A stretch of DNA of 64,000 nt from Massilia sp. Root351 (GCF_001425045.1 NZ_LMDJ01000035.1:248001-312000), one strand, 5' to 3'. Shown: positions 1 to 9,114, counted from the first letter of the stretch. The notes: generated by a model from the sequence alone, not told the origin. Program-made: numbers and translations.

Positions 1-251
1 TGGCCCTGCTGTCCTTCCTGTTCCCGTCCAAGCCCAAGACGGCCACTGCCGCCAAGGAACGCTTGCAAATCATCATCGCGCGCGAACGCAATGGCCGCGC
101 CGGTCCGGATTTCCTGCCCGCCCTGCATAAGGAACTGATCGAAGTGATCTCCAAGTACACCAAGGTGAACGCGGACGACATCAAGATTTCGCTGGACCGC
201 CAGGGCAACCTGGAGGTGCTGGATGTGAACGTGGTGCTGCCGGACGCGTAA
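1..251 (+). CDS. minE: Cell division topological specificity factor MinE (5' edge-truncated by one base)
   Basis: MinE stimulates the MinD ATPase at the membrane and drives the pole-to-pole oscillation that keeps the division septum at mid-cell. The reading frame begins ALLSFLFPSKPKTATAAKER and continues through the anti-MinCD helix region (KERLQIIIARERNG, about residues 20-33) into the topological-specificity domain ending VNVVLPDA, a full-length family match of about 83 residues. The A of the ATG lies just outside the window; bases 1-2 are TG followed by GCC. minC and minD would be expected immediately upstream. The truncation is only an edge effect. Confidence 0.96.
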   Translation, partial: ALLSFLFPSKPKTATAAKERLQIIIARERNGRAGPDFLPALHKELIEVISKYTKVNADDIKISLDRQGNLEVLDVNVVLPDA

Positions 252-266
252 TAATCCAGCGCAAAT

Positions 267-782
267 TCAGAGAGGCGCGGCCTGCTGCTGCGCCAGCATC
301 ACTTCCTGCGCCACCTTGGCGCAGGCTTCCACGTGCTGGTAGCCGATCTGGCGGAAGGCGAAAAAGCCGATCGCCGCCGCCGTGGCCTGGCCGGCCAGCG
401 GCACGAAACGGGTCGCCTGCCTGGCGATCAAACCGGCGCCGGCCCGCTGCAGCAGCCGCAGCACCACTTCCCTGGTCACGTACTTGCCCACCATGGTGCC
501 GCCCACGTTGACGGCCGCCTGGTAGGCCAGCAGCCGGAAACGCGGCTGCAAACGCCCCACCTGTTCCGGCGTCAGGCCGAACTCACGGTTGACGTCCTCG
601 ATCAGCTCGGAAAACAGGCGCAGGTCGGACACCACGTCCAGGCCCGGGATCGGTACCGCCGAGATCCCGGCCGACACCGCCGCGCGCCGCTGCACCAGGC
701 GCCGGCAGCGCGCGCGCACTTCTTCCAGCTCCCGGTCGGAGGCTGGAATCAATGTCCATTTGGCATCTTTTTTCGTAAACAT
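267..782 (-). CDS. Small hypothetical membrane-associated protein (DUF697-like pattern)
   Basis: The product has 171 residues. A charged N-terminus is followed by AVSAGISAVPIPGLDVVSDL (about residues 35-54), the 'A..A.IPIPG.D' pattern found in the DUF697/YcjF-type membrane-associated domains, and by hydrophobic stretches near residues 85-100 and 125-145. It ends facing minE and diverges from the response regulator at 1009 across about 225 bases of comparatively AT-rich DNA that probably carries both promoters. I do not recognise a function. The DUF697 resemblance is by eye only and weak. Confidence 0.6.
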   Translation of the reverse strand: MFTKKDAKWTLIPASDRELEEVRARCRRLVQRRAAVSAGISAVPIPGLDVVSDLRLFSELIEDVNREFGLTPEQVGRLQPRFRLLAYQAAVNVGGTMVGKYVTREVVLRLLQRAGAGLIARQATRFVPLAGQATAAAIGFFAFRQIGYQHVEACAKVAQEVMLAQQQAAPL

Positions 783-1008
783 AGTGACTTTTCGTGTTAC
801 GCAATTGTACCAAAGGACATTGAAAAGCCCGTTTTTACCGTGTACCGTGTAATCATACGACGAGTTTGCATAAGAACATCAGTGATTCCTATTGGAAAAA
901 TCCCGTGGAAATCATCAATTTATGAAGTAATTAACACTCTGTCGCAAAAGCATGACTATAATTTAACTAACGGCAGCTGCACTGCCGGCTTCGACCCGCC
1001 CTATCATC

Positions 1009-1698
1009 ATGAGAATCGTAGTTCTAGACAATGACCGTAGCCAAGCCGACGTGATCTGCCAGGTGCTGACCTCGGCCGGTCATATCTGCCATGGCTTCCA
1101 GACCGGCAAGGACCTGCTCGGCCACTTGCGCAAGGACAGCTACGATATGCTGATCCTGGACTGGCAGGTGGCCGACATGGGCGGCGCCGAAGTGGTGCGC
1201 CGCGCCCGCGAAAAAATGCCGGAACAGGCACCCGTGCTGTTCCTCACCACCGCCTCCGGCGAGGATGACATCGTGGCCGGCCTGGCCGCCGGCAGCGACG
1301 ACTATATGATCAAGCCGCTGCGCCGCAGCGAACTGGTGGCGCGCGTGCAAGCGCTGCTGCGCCGCGCCTATCCCACCCAGAACGGCGCCGAACAGCTGCA
1401 ATTCGGCCAGTACGTCTTCGAAACCCGTCCGGGCCGCCTGCTGATGGACGGCGCCGTGCTGGACGTGACGCACAAGGAGTTCTACCTGGCGCTGCTGTTT
1501 TTCCGCAACATCGGCCGGCCGCTGTCGCGCGCCTACATCCACGAGGCGGTCTGGATACGGGAAACCGCCGTACCGTCGCGCACCATGGACACCCACGTCT
1601 CGCGGGTGCGCAACAAGCTGCAGCTGAAGCCGGAAAACGGCTTCCGCCTGGTGCCGGTGTACAGCTACGGTTACCGCCTGGAAAAGCTCGGCGCCTAA
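1009..1698 (+). CDS. OmpR/PhoB-family response regulator (orphan)
   Basis: This is a 229-residue DNA-binding response regulator. The receiver domain (1-115) has the acidic pair D7/D9, phospho-acceptor D51 in LILDW, conserved T80 and K102 in IKP. The C-terminal winged helix (about 130-226) contains VTHKEFYLALLFFRNIGRPLSR and the THVSRVRNKL recognition helix. No histidine kinase lies beside it, so it is an orphan or is served by a distant sensor. The start ATG lacks a strong ribosome-binding site. It is transcribed toward hemA but is separated from it by about 110 bases that contain a separate -10 box. Confidence 0.9.
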   Translation: MRIVVLDNDRSQADVICQVLTSAGHICHGFQTGKDLLGHLRKDSYDMLILDWQVADMGGAEVVRRAREKMPEQAPVLFLTTASGEDDIVAGLAAGSDDYMIKPLRRSELVARVQALLRRAYPTQNGAEQLQFGQYVFETRPGRLLMDGAVLDVTHKEFYLALLFFRNIGRPLSRAYIHEAVWIRETAVPSRTMDTHVSRVRNKLQLKPENGFRLVPVYSYGYRLEKLGA

Positions 1699-1762
1699 TG
1701 CCGCCGGCCGCCGCATAGGGGCTATACGGCCCGGGCTGCCGGTCAGGCTGGACACATCACGG

Positions 1763-1768
1763 TATAAT
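1763..1768 (+). promoter_or_regulatory. Candidate -10 box of the hemA promoter
   Basis: A perfect TATAAT lies 39 bases before the hemA ATG. No convincing TTGACA is present at the 16-18 base distance, so this is a partial promoter prediction. Confidence 0.4.
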
Positions 1769-1807
1769 GACCGGTAACGTTCCTATCCCGTCCGCACACT
1801 GTCTAAA

Positions 1808-3082
1808 ATGCAACTGCTTGCCGTCGGCCTCAACCACACCACCGCTCCAGTGTCGCTGCGCGAACAACTGGCGTTCGCCCCTGAGCAATTGGGCCAGGCG
1901 GTGACGGCTGCGCGCGCGTGGTTCGAGCGCATCGACCCGGTGGGCAGCGACGAAGCAGCCATCCTGTCCACCTGCAACCGCACCGAGCTGTACGCGGCCA
2001 GCCACGTGGCCAATCCGCTCGACGCGGGCGGCCACTTCCTGGCCGACTTCCACCAGCTCAATTACAGCGAACTGCGGCCGCATCTGTACATGCTGCCCCA
2101 GCACCAGGCGGTGCGCCACACCTTCCGCGTGGCCTCCGGGCTGGACTCGATGGTGCTGGGCGAAACCCAGATCCTGGGCCAGATCAAGGACGCCATCCGC
2201 ACCGCCGAAGAAGCCGGCGGCCTGGGCACCTATCTGCACCAGCTGTTCCAGCGCAGCTTCTCGGTGGCCAAGGAAGTGCGCAGCACCACCGAGATCGGCG
2301 CCCACAGCGTGTCCATGGCGGCCGCCGCCGTGCGCCTGTCGCAGCGCATCTTCGACAAGATCTCCGAGCAGAACGTGCTGTTCATCGGCGCCGGCGAAAT
2401 GATCGAGCTGTGCGCCACGCACTTTGCGGCGCAGAATCCGAAAAGCATCACCATCGCCAACCGCACCATGGAGCGCGGCGAGCAGCTGGCGCACCGCTTC
2501 GGCGCCAAGGCCATGCGCCTGGCCGACCTGCAGGACCGCCTGCAGCACTACGACATCGTGATTTCCTGCACCGCCTCCTCGCTGCCGCTGATCGGCCTGG
2601 GCATGGTGGAGCGGGCCATCAAGGCGCGCCGCCACAAACCCATGTTCATGGTCGACCTGGCCGTGCCGCGCGACATCGAGCCCGAAGTGGGCCGCTTGAG
2701 CGACGTGTTCCTGTACACCGTGGACGACCTCGGCAAAGTGGTGCAAACCGGCATGGAAAACCGCCAGGCGGCGGTGGCGCAGGCCGAAGCCATCATTGAA
2801 ACCCGGGTGCAGTCCTTCATGCACTGGGTGGACGACCGCGCCGTGGTGCCGGTGATCCAGACCCTGCAGGAAAGCGGCGAAGCGATGCGCCAGGCGGAAC
2901 TGGAACGGGCGCGCAAGATGCTGGCCAAGGGCGAGGACATCGACGCGGTGCTGGAAGCCCTGTCCAAGGGCCTGACGGCCAAATTCATGCACGGGCCGCA
3001 GCAGGCGCTGCACCGGGCCCAGGGCGACGAGCGCGCCCAGCTGGCCACCCTGCTGCCCCAGATGTTCCGCGGCCGCCGTTAG
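1808..3082 (+). CDS. hemA: Glutamyl-tRNA reductase HemA
   Basis: It reduces glutamyl-tRNA(Glu) with NADPH to glutamate-1-semialdehyde, the first committed step of C5-pathway tetrapyrrole synthesis, in the cytoplasm. The product has 424 residues, the normal family length. The N-terminal catalytic domain carries the nucleophile C56 in STCNRTELY and the signature GLDSMVLGETQILGQIKDA (111-129). The NADPH-binding Rossmann motif VLFIGAGEMIEL lies near 190, and the C-terminal dimerisation helix follows. prfA begins 88 bases downstream, an arrangement conserved in many proteobacteria (hemA-prfA-prmC). The ribosome-binding site is poor, but the start matches the family N-terminus (MQLLAVGLNHTTAPV). 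Confidence 0.98.
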   Translation: MQLLAVGLNHTTAPVSLREQLAFAPEQLGQAVTAARAWFERIDPVGSDEAAILSTCNRTELYAASHVANPLDAGGHFLADFHQLNYSELRPHLYMLPQHQAVRHTFRVASGLDSMVLGETQILGQIKDAIRTAEEAGGLGTYLHQLFQRSFSVAKEVRSTTEIGAHSVSMAAAAVRLSQRIFDKISEQNVLFIGAGEMIELCATHFAAQNPKSITIANRTMERGEQLAHRFGAKAMRLADLQDRLQHYDIVISCTASSLPLIGLGMVERAIKARRHKPMFMVDLAVPRDIEPEVGRLSDVFLYTVDDLGKVVQTGMENRQAAVAQAEAIIETRVQSFMHWVDDRAVVPVIQTLQESGEAMRQAELERARKMLAKGEDIDAVLEALSKGLTAKFMHGPQQALHRAQGDERAQLATLLPQMFRGRR

Positions 3083-3170
3083 CGCTGCCCGCACCCGGCG
3101 TCCGCGCCACCTTCCGTTTAGCCGGCGCCGTGCGCGCCACTCCATCCAATACCCGTATTAAAGAGCACCC

Positions 3171-4247
3171 ATGAAACCATCGATGCTGGCCAAGCTGGAC
3201 CAATTGGCAAACCGACTCGCCGAACTGGACGAACTGCTGATGTCCGAAGGCGCCACCGCCAACATGGACAGCTACCGCAAAATGACGCGCGAGCACGCCG
3301 AACTCGGCCCGCTGGTGGCGCTGTACAAGGAATACCAGGGCGCGCTGGGCGACATCGCCGAGGCGCAGGCCATGCTGGCCGATCCGGAAATGAAGGAATT
3401 CGCGCAGGAAGAAATCGAGGCGGGCAAAGAGCGCCTGGCCGCGCTGGAACTGGCGCTGCAGAAAATGCTGCTGCCCAAGGATGCCAACGACGAGCGCAAC
3501 ATCTTCCTGGAAATCCGCGCCGGCACCGGCGGCGACGAGTCGGCCCTGTTCGCCGGCGACCTGCTGCGCATGTACACCCGCTTCGCCGAGCGCAACCGCT
3601 GGCAGGTGGAGATGGTGTCCGAATCGCCGTCCGACCTGGGCGGCTACCGCGAGGTGATCGTGCGCCTGGTGGGCAACGGCGTGTACTCGAAACTGAAATT
3701 CGAGTCCGGCGGCCACCGCGTGCAGCGCGTGCCGGCCACCGAGACCCAGGGCCGCATCCACACCTCGGCCTGCACCGTGGCGGTGATGCCGGAAGCGGAC
3801 GAAGTGGAGGACGTGCACATCAACCCGGCCGACCTGCGCATCGACACGTTCCGCGCCTCGGGCGCGGGCGGCCAGCACATCAACAAGACCGACTCGGCCG
3901 TGCGCCTGACCCACTTGCCCACCGGGATCGTGGTGGAGTGCCAGGACGACCGCTCGCAGCACAAGAACAAGGCGCAGGCGCTGAAGGTGCTGGCGGCGCG
4001 CATCAAGGACGTGCAGCTGCGCGAGCAGCAGTCGAAGGAGGCGGCCACCCGCAAGAGCCTGATCGGCTCGGGCGACCGCAGCGAACGCATCCGCACCTAC
4101 AACTATCCGCAGGGCCGCATGACGGACCACCGCATCAACCTCACCTTGTACAAGCTGGACTTCATCATGGACGGCGACCTGGCTGAGCTGACCAACGCGC
4201 TGGCCGCCGAACACCAGGCCGAGCTGCTGGCCGCGCTGGGCGATTGA
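3171..4247 (+). CDS. prfA: Peptide chain release factor 1
   Basis: RF1 recognises UAA and UAG stop codons and triggers peptidyl-tRNA hydrolysis. The 358-residue product has the RF1-type tripeptide anticodon PAT at 188-190 (RVPATETQGR), distinguishing it from RF2. The universal GGQ is at 233-235 in GAGGQHINKTDSAVR; its glutamine is the substrate of PrmC, encoded 560 bases downstream. AAAGAG precedes the ATG by about 6 bases. It sits between hemA and the dsbB-prmC pair. Confidence 0.98.
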   Translation: MKPSMLAKLDQLANRLAELDELLMSEGATANMDSYRKMTREHAELGPLVALYKEYQGALGDIAEAQAMLADPEMKEFAQEEIEAGKERLAALELALQKMLLPKDANDERNIFLEIRAGTGGDESALFAGDLLRMYTRFAERNRWQVEMVSESPSDLGGYREVIVRLVGNGVYSKLKFESGGHRVQRVPATETQGRIHTSACTVAVMPEADEVEDVHINPADLRIDTFRASGAGGQHINKTDSAVRLTHLPTGIVVECQDDRSQHKNKAQALKVLAARIKDVQLREQQSKEAATRKSLIGSGDRSERIRTYNYPQGRMTDHRINLTLYKLDFIMDGDLAELTNALAAEHQAELLAALGD

Positions 4248-4317
4248 TCGCGGATTGACCTTGATTAATTGAGGCTTAAGGCGCGGGCGCGCCGGTTTGT
4301 GCGAGAATTGGCCCGCC

Positions 4318-4323
4318 TATAAT
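4318..4323 (+). promoter_or_regulatory. Candidate -10 box for dsbB-prmC
   Basis: A perfect TATAAT ends only 12 or 15 bases before the two possible dsbB ATGs (4336 and 4339). The predicted transcript would have a leader of under 10 bases, and no Shine-Dalgarno sequence is visible. The -35 region is weak (TTTGTG at 4296). Confidence 0.4.
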
Positions 4324-4338
4324 CTTTCCATTGTCATG

Positions 4339-4809
4339 ATGAATCCACGTTCCCTGCTCCTGTCCATCGCCCTCGCCTGTTTCGGCCTGATCGGCGTCGC
4401 CCTGTATCTGCAGCACGTGGTGGATCTGCTGCCCTGCCCGCTGTGCGTGATCCAGCGCTACCTGTTCCTGCTGATCGGCTTCGCCTGCCTGGCCGGCTAC
4501 TTCATGAAGCACACCGCCATCGGCACCGGCATCGGCCTGCTGGGCGCGCTGGGCGGCCTGGGCGTGGCCGGCAAGCACCTGTACGTGCTGGCACACCCCG
4601 GCTTGTCCTGCGGTATCGATCCGATGGAAACCATGCTCAACAAGATTCCCACCGCCACCTACCTGCCCTTCCTGTTCGAAGCGGACGGCCTGTGCGAGAA
4701 CGCCACCGACGGCATCCTGGGCATGTCGATTCCGCAGTGGGCCTTCGTCTGGTTCGGCCTGTTTGCCGTGGCGCTGGGCTGGTCCCTGCTGCGCCGCCGG
4801 GCGCGATGA
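4339..4809 (+). CDS. dsbB: Disulfide bond formation protein DsbB
   Basis: DsbB is an inner-membrane quinone reductase that re-oxidises periplasmic DsbA. The 156-residue protein has four hydrophobic segments, the CPLC pair C33-C36 (LLPCPLCVIQR) in the first periplasmic loop, and a second pair C91 (GLSCG) and C119 (GLCEN) in the second loop. These are the four redox cysteines of the family. Two adjacent ATGs (4336, 4339) are possible, and neither has a ribosome-binding site. A more upstream GTG at 4297 would add 13 non-conserved residues and lies before the -10 box, so I reject it. Its TGA overlaps the prmC ATG by four bases. Confidence 0.92.
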   Translation: MNPRSLLLSIALACFGLIGVALYLQHVVDLLPCPLCVIQRYLFLLIGFACLAGYFMKHTAIGTGIGLLGALGGLGVAGKHLYVLAHPGLSCGIDPMETMLNKIPTATYLPFLFEADGLCENATDGILGMSIPQWAFVWFGLFAVALGWSLLRRRAR

Positions 4810-5645
4810 TCGCAGCCGGCACCACCGTCGCCGCGCTGCAGGCGCAAACCGGCTACCCGGAACGCCTGGACCCGCTGGATAACCGCATCCTGGTCTGCCA
4901 TGCGCTGGGCCTCACGCGCGTGGGCCTGATCACCCAGTCCGAACGCGTCATCACCGAAGACGAAGCGGCGCGCCTGTCCGCGCTGTTGCAGCGCCGCCTG
5001 GACGGCGAGCCGATCGCCTACATCGTCGGCCAGCGCGAATTCTTCGGCCTGCCGTTCAACGTCAGCCCGGCCGTGCTGATTCCGCGCCCGGACACCGAGC
5101 TGCTGGTGGAGCTGGCCATCGAGCGCCTGCCGCCGTCCGGCCGCGTGCTGGACATGGGCACCGGCAGCGGCGCCATCGCCGTGGCGCTGGCCCACGCCCG
5201 GCGCGACGCGGCCGTCACCGCGCTCGACGTCAGCCCAGCCGCGCTGGAGGTAGCGCGCGGCAACGCCGCCCTGAACCAGGCCGCCGTGCGCTTCCTGGAA
5301 AGCGACTGGTACAGCGCCGCCGCCGGCGAACGCTTCGACCTGATCGTCTCCAATCCCCCCTACATCGCCAGCGGCGACCGCCACCTGTCCGAGGGCGATT
5401 TGCGCTTCGAACCGAGCGGCGCGCTGACCGACCACGCGGACGGCCTGAGCGCGCTGCGCACCATCGCCGCCGGCGCCCCGCAGCATCTGGCGCCGGGCTG
5501 CTGGCTGCTGATGGAACACGGCTACGACCAGGCTGAGTCCGTGCGCGCCCTGCTGGCCGCGCAGGGGTACACTGAGGTGCAAAGCTGGCGCGACCTGGCG
5601 GGCATCGAACGCGTCACCGGCGGGGTCGTCGGCGCAGTTTGTTAA
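4806..5645 (+). CDS. prmC: Peptide chain release factor N5-glutamine methyltransferase PrmC
   Basis: It methylates the GGQ glutamine of RF1 and RF2 using S-adenosylmethionine, which is needed for efficient termination. The 279-residue protein has an N-terminal helical substrate-recognition domain, the SAM motif VLDMGTGSGAIAVALA (about 114-129) and the catalytic NPPY at 183-186 (SNPPYIAS). The ATGA overlap with dsbB implies translational coupling. The prfA-prmC association is classical; the intervening dsbB makes this an enzyme pair sharing a transcript with an unrelated membrane oxidase. Confidence 0.96.
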   Translation: MIAAGTTVAALQAQTGYPERLDPLDNRILVCHALGLTRVGLITQSERVITEDEAARLSALLQRRLDGEPIAYIVGQREFFGLPFNVSPAVLIPRPDTELLVELAIERLPPSGRVLDMGTGSGAIAVALAHARRDAAVTALDVSPAALEVARGNAALNQAAVRFLESDWYSAAAGERFDLIVSNPPYIASGDRHLSEGDLRFEPSGALTDHADGLSALRTIAAGAPQHLAPGCWLLMEHGYDQAESVRALLAAQGYTEVQSWRDLAGIERVTGGVVGAVC

Positions 5646-5744
5646 TATAGCAATCCGAGCTTTTTGGACCATCTCCGACGCAGTTGGCGGATTTCGGTTA
5701 ATCTCGCACCAATCTTAGTTGCTGCACCAGAAAGGAAGCTCAAA

Positions 5745-7337
5745 TTGTCCAACCTATTGACGCGCCGCCTGGCCATCCTGGCCGATGAAAAGCACCGCGC
5801 GGTGCTGGGCGGCGGCTTGCGCGGCATTGAACGAGAAACCCTGCGCGTGGACCCCACCGGCCACCTGGCGGCAACCCCGCACCCGGCGGCCCTGGGCTCG
5901 GCGCTGACACATCCTGAAATCACCACCGATTACGCGGAAACCCTGCTGGAGTTCATCACCCCGGCCGAGCACGACATCGCCATCACGCTGGACAAGCTGG
6001 ACGCCATCCACCGCTTCAGCTACACCAAGCTGGGCAGCGAAATGCTGTGGAGCCAATCCATGCCCTGCCAGCTGCCGGCCGAGGAAGACATCGAGATCGC
6101 CTGGTACGGCAAATCCAATATGGGCATGCTCAAGCATGTGTACCGGCGCGGCCTGGCGCTGCGCTACGGCAAGGCCATGCAATGCATCGCGGGCATCCAC
6201 TACAACTACTCGCTGGACGAGCGGCTGTGGCGCCTGCTGGACGAGAGCGAGAACACGGAACGCAAGCAGTCGGCCAAGGCCTACCAGTCGGAAAGCTACT
6301 TCGCCACCATCCGCAATTTCCGCCGCTACAGCTGGCTGCTGATGTACTTGTTCGGCGCCTCGCCGGCGCTGTCGTCGAGCTTCCTGCGCGGCCGTCCGCA
6401 CAAGCTCGAGCAGCTGTCGGACGACACCCTCTACCTGCCCTACGCCACCAGCCTGCGCATGAGCGACCTGGGCTACCAGAACGACGCCCAGTCCGGCCTC
6501 AGCCCGCACGAGAACTGCCTGGACAGCTACGTCGCCACGCTCACCAAGGCGGTGAACCAGCCGTACGCGCCGTACGCCGAAATCGGCACCAAGAAGGACG
6601 GCGAATGGGTGCAGCTGTCCACCAATGTGATCCAGATCGAGAACGAGTACTACTCGACGATACGCCCCAAGCGCGTCATCCGCAGCGGCGAACGCCCGAT
6701 CCAGGCGCTGTGCTCGCGCGGCGTGCAGTACATCGAAGTGCGCTGCATGGACGTGGACCCGTTCGAGCCGATCGGCATCAGCCTGCAAACCGGCCGCTTC
6801 CTGGACGCCTTCCTGCTGTTCTGCGCGCTGGAGGCAAGCCCGGTGATCTCCGAAGAGCAGGGCCGCATCTACACCGAAAATTTTGCGCGCACCGTCAAGG
6901 AAGGCCGCCGCCCGGGCCTGACCTTGCAAAACAACGGCGCCGAAGTGGCACTGCCGGTGTGGGGCCGCGAACTGCTGGAGCGCATCCGCCCGGTGGCCGA
7001 GTTGCTCGACCGCCAGCGCGGCGACAGCGCGCACGCCGATGCGATGGCGGTGCAAGCGGCCAAGCTGGATGATCCGGACCGCACGCCGTCGGCCCACGTG
7101 CTGCGCGAACTGCGCGCCAACGGCGGCTCCTTCGCCGCCTTCGGCCTGCGGCAGAGCGAGCGCCACGCGGCCTACTTCCGCAGCCATCCGCCCACCGCCG
7201 AGGAAAACGCCTACTTCGAAGCGCAGGCCGCCGCCTCGCTGGCGGAGCAAGCCGGGATGGAAGCGGCCAACACCGGCAGCTTCGACGATTTCGTAGCGGC
7301 CTACCGCAACAGCAATCTGTGCAAGAACGTCGGTTGA
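5745..7337 (+). CDS. gshA: Glutamate-cysteine ligase (proteobacterial type)
   Basis: It joins glutamate and cysteine with ATP, the first step of glutathione synthesis. The sequence shows the gamma-proteobacterial-type GshA signature GIERETLRV (about 27-35), followed by LGSEMLWSQSMPCQLP, WYGKSNMGMLKHVYRRGLALRYG and IQIENEYYSTIRPKR. I chose the TTG at 5745 because AGGAAG lies 6 bases upstream and the protein then begins LSNLLTRRLAILADEKH, giving 530 residues, near the E. coli length. A TTG at 5664 would add 27 residues unlike the family. The gene follows prmC by 99 bases. Confidence 0.95.
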   Translation: MSNLLTRRLAILADEKHRAVLGGGLRGIERETLRVDPTGHLAATPHPAALGSALTHPEITTDYAETLLEFITPAEHDIAITLDKLDAIHRFSYTKLGSEMLWSQSMPCQLPAEEDIEIAWYGKSNMGMLKHVYRRGLALRYGKAMQCIAGIHYNYSLDERLWRLLDESENTERKQSAKAYQSESYFATIRNFRRYSWLLMYLFGASPALSSSFLRGRPHKLEQLSDDTLYLPYATSLRMSDLGYQNDAQSGLSPHENCLDSYVATLTKAVNQPYAPYAEIGTKKDGEWVQLSTNVIQIENEYYSTIRPKRVIRSGERPIQALCSRGVQYIEVRCMDVDPFEPIGISLQTGRFLDAFLLFCALEASPVISEEQGRIYTENFARTVKEGRRPGLTLQNNGAEVALPVWGRELLERIRPVAELLDRQRGDSAHADAMAVQAAKLDDPDRTPSAHVLRELRANGGSFAAFGLRQSERHAAYFRSHPPTAEENAYFEAQAAASLAEQAGMEAANTGSFDDFVAAYRNSNLCKNVG

Positions 7338-7352
7338 GCGCAGGCTAGCACC

Positions 7353-8396
7353 GTGCTCACCTTCTACAACGAGCAGCACGGCCAGCACCACGGGCGCTTT
7401 GAAATCTTCCGCGGCGAGATGGTGCCCTGCTTCGAGAAACCGGAGCGGGCCGACTCCGTGCTGGCCGAGCTGGGCCGGCGCGGCCTGGGCCAGATCGTCA
7501 CGCCGCACGGCGTGCCGCTGATGACGCTGGAACGCGTGCACGCGCCGCGCTACCTGCACTTCCTGCGCGGCGCCTGGAACGCATGGCTGGCGCTCGATCC
7601 GGCCAACGCCGGCAAGGACGCCTTCCCCGCCGTGTGGCCGGTGCGCTCGCTGCGCTCGGACGTTGAGCCCGACAATTTCTGCGCCAAGCTGGGCCTGTAC
7701 TCGATGGACAGCGGCACGCCCATCACGGCCGGCACCTGGACCGCCGCCAAGACCGGCGCCGACTGCGCGGTGAACGCGGCGCATGCGCTGCGCCTGGGCG
7801 AGCGCAGCACTTTCGCCTTGACGCGCCCGCCGGGCCACCACGCCGGGGCCGATTTCTACGGCGGCTACTGCTTCCTGAACAACGCCGCCCTGGCGGCCCA
7901 GCACCTGCTCGACGACGGCGCGCGCAAGGTCGCCATCCTCGACATCGACTACCACCACGGCAACGGCACGCAGAGCATCTTCTACGACCGCAACGACGTG
8001 CTGTTCGTTTCCATCCACGCCGACCCGCGCCAGGAGTATCCGTTCTACCTCGGCCACGCCGACGAGACCGGCGCCGGGGCGGGACTGGGCTTCAACGTCA
8101 ACCTGCCGCTGGCGCATGGCAGCAGCACGCAGGCGTGGTTCGCCGCGCTGGAGACGGCCTGTTTGCGCTTGCAGATGTACGCGCCGGAAGCGCTGGTGGT
8201 GTCGCTGGGCGTGGACACCTTCGCCGGCGATCCGCTGTCGCACTTCGCGCTGCAAAGCGCGGACTACCTGCGCATTGGCGAACGCCTGGCATGGCTGGGC
8301 GTGCCCACCGCCTTCGTGTTCGAAGGCGGCTACGCGGTCAAGGAACTGGGCGTGAACGTGGTCAACGTGCTGGAAGGGTACGAGACGGCCTTGTAG
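7353..8396 (+). CDS. Acetylpolyamine amidohydrolase (histone deacetylase superfamily)
   Basis: This zinc-dependent deacetylase resembles Mycoplana AphA, which removes acetyl groups from N-acetylated polyamines. The 347-residue protein carries the active-site His pair H162/H163 in RPPGHHAG, zinc ligands D199 and H201 in LDIDYHHGNGTQ, and D288 in SLGVDTFAGDP. The C-terminal EGGY is also conserved. The N-terminal GGELVPPFE-like stretch (RGEMVPCFEKPERAD) favours the polyamine-deacetylase branch over eukaryote-like deacetylases. It starts with GTG 15 bases after gshA and may be co-transcribed. Its stop directly abuts the stop of the convergent regulator gene (8397). Confidence 0.85.
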   Translation: MLTFYNEQHGQHHGRFEIFRGEMVPCFEKPERADSVLAELGRRGLGQIVTPHGVPLMTLERVHAPRYLHFLRGAWNAWLALDPANAGKDAFPAVWPVRSLRSDVEPDNFCAKLGLYSMDSGTPITAGTWTAAKTGADCAVNAAHALRLGERSTFALTRPPGHHAGADFYGGYCFLNNAALAAQHLLDDGARKVAILDIDYHHGNGTQSIFYDRNDVLFVSIHADPRQEYPFYLGHADETGAGAGLGFNVNLPLAHGSSTQAWFAALETACLRLQMYAPEALVVSLGVDTFAGDPLSHFALQSADYLRIGERLAWLGVPTAFVFEGGYAVKELGVNVVNVLEGYETAL

Positions 8397-9104
8397 TTAC
8401 TGCACGCCCTCGCGGCGGCGCAGCTCTTCCATGTAGTTGTAGATCGTGAAGCGCGATACCTGCAGCGCCGCAGCGGCGCGCTGCACGCCGCCCTTCACGA
8501 TGAACAGGCCGCGCCGCTGCATCTCGCGCACCGCCTGGATTTTCTCCTCCTTGCTCATCTTCGCCAACTGTACCGCGTCGCCGATAATTTCCCGCATCAG
8601 CGCGTCCATCTGCGGTGCCGCCGTTGCCGGTACGAAGGGTTTGGCCTCCGCCTCGGCTTGCCGGAACGGCTGCAGCATCTGCCCCAGCCAGGCATGCGTG
8701 GCCTGGAACACCGACACGTCCGCATTCAGGCACAGGGTTGCGAAGGGCACGCCGCTGGCGTCACGGAAAATCGCCGAGGCCGATTTGAGCGTGCGGCCGT
8801 CCGCCGTCACCGTGGTGTAGTCGTCCACCACGCTGTGCACCGCGCCCCTGGTGGAGATCACCCGCGTGGCGGCGGCAAAGCCCTTGTCGCCGTGCGGCCC
8901 CTCCAGCACCGAGCTGCCGACGGCGCGCCCCGAGATGTGGCCGTTGGCGATAGCCACCACCGAGTTCTGCGGGCGGCTCACGTCGTGCAGCACCACTTCC
9001 AGGTGCGTGCCCGCCATGGCCGCCAGCATGGGCACCACGGGGCGCAGGGCATTGATGACGGCGTCCCGTTCGGCCTGGATTGCGGGGGAGGGTTTGATTT
9101 TCAT
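8397..9104 (-). CDS. YheO-like PAS / helix-turn-helix transcriptional regulator
   Basis: The 235-residue protein has the YheO-type PAS-like ligand domain in its N-terminal two thirds (ALRPVVPMLAAMAGTHLEVVLHDVS, IANGHISGRAVG, NADVSVFQATH) and a C-terminal helix-turn-helix (VQRAAAALQVSRFTIYNYMEEL). Proteins of this class regulate amino-acid-related enzymes. This one diverges from the RidA / dipeptidase / amidohydrolase operon and two palindromes lie between the start codons, so it probably controls that operon. The ATG at 9104 matches the family N-terminus (MKIKPSPA); the open frame continues upstream without a better start. No clear ribosome-binding site is seen. Confidence 0.85.
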   Translation of the reverse strand: MKIKPSPAIQAERDAVINALRPVVPMLAAMAGTHLEVVLHDVSRPQNSVVAIANGHISGRAVGSSVLEGPHGDKGFAAATRVISTRGAVHSVVDDYTTVTADGRTLKSASAIFRDASGVPFATLCLNADVSVFQATHAWLGQMLQPFRQAEAEAKPFVPATAAPQMDALMREIIGDAVQLAKMSKEEKIQAVREMQRRGLFIVKGGVQRAAAALQVSRFTIYNYMEELRRREGVQ

Positions 9105-9114
9105 GGCGCAGAGA

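Noticed and set aside
1..251. minE as a broken gene without a start codon.
   Set aside because: Only the A of its ATG is missing because the window begins one base too late.
5754..8255. Long minus-strand open frame across gshA and the polyamine deacetylase gene.
   Set aside because: It is a shadow of two well-supported genes; the translation has no recognisable motif.
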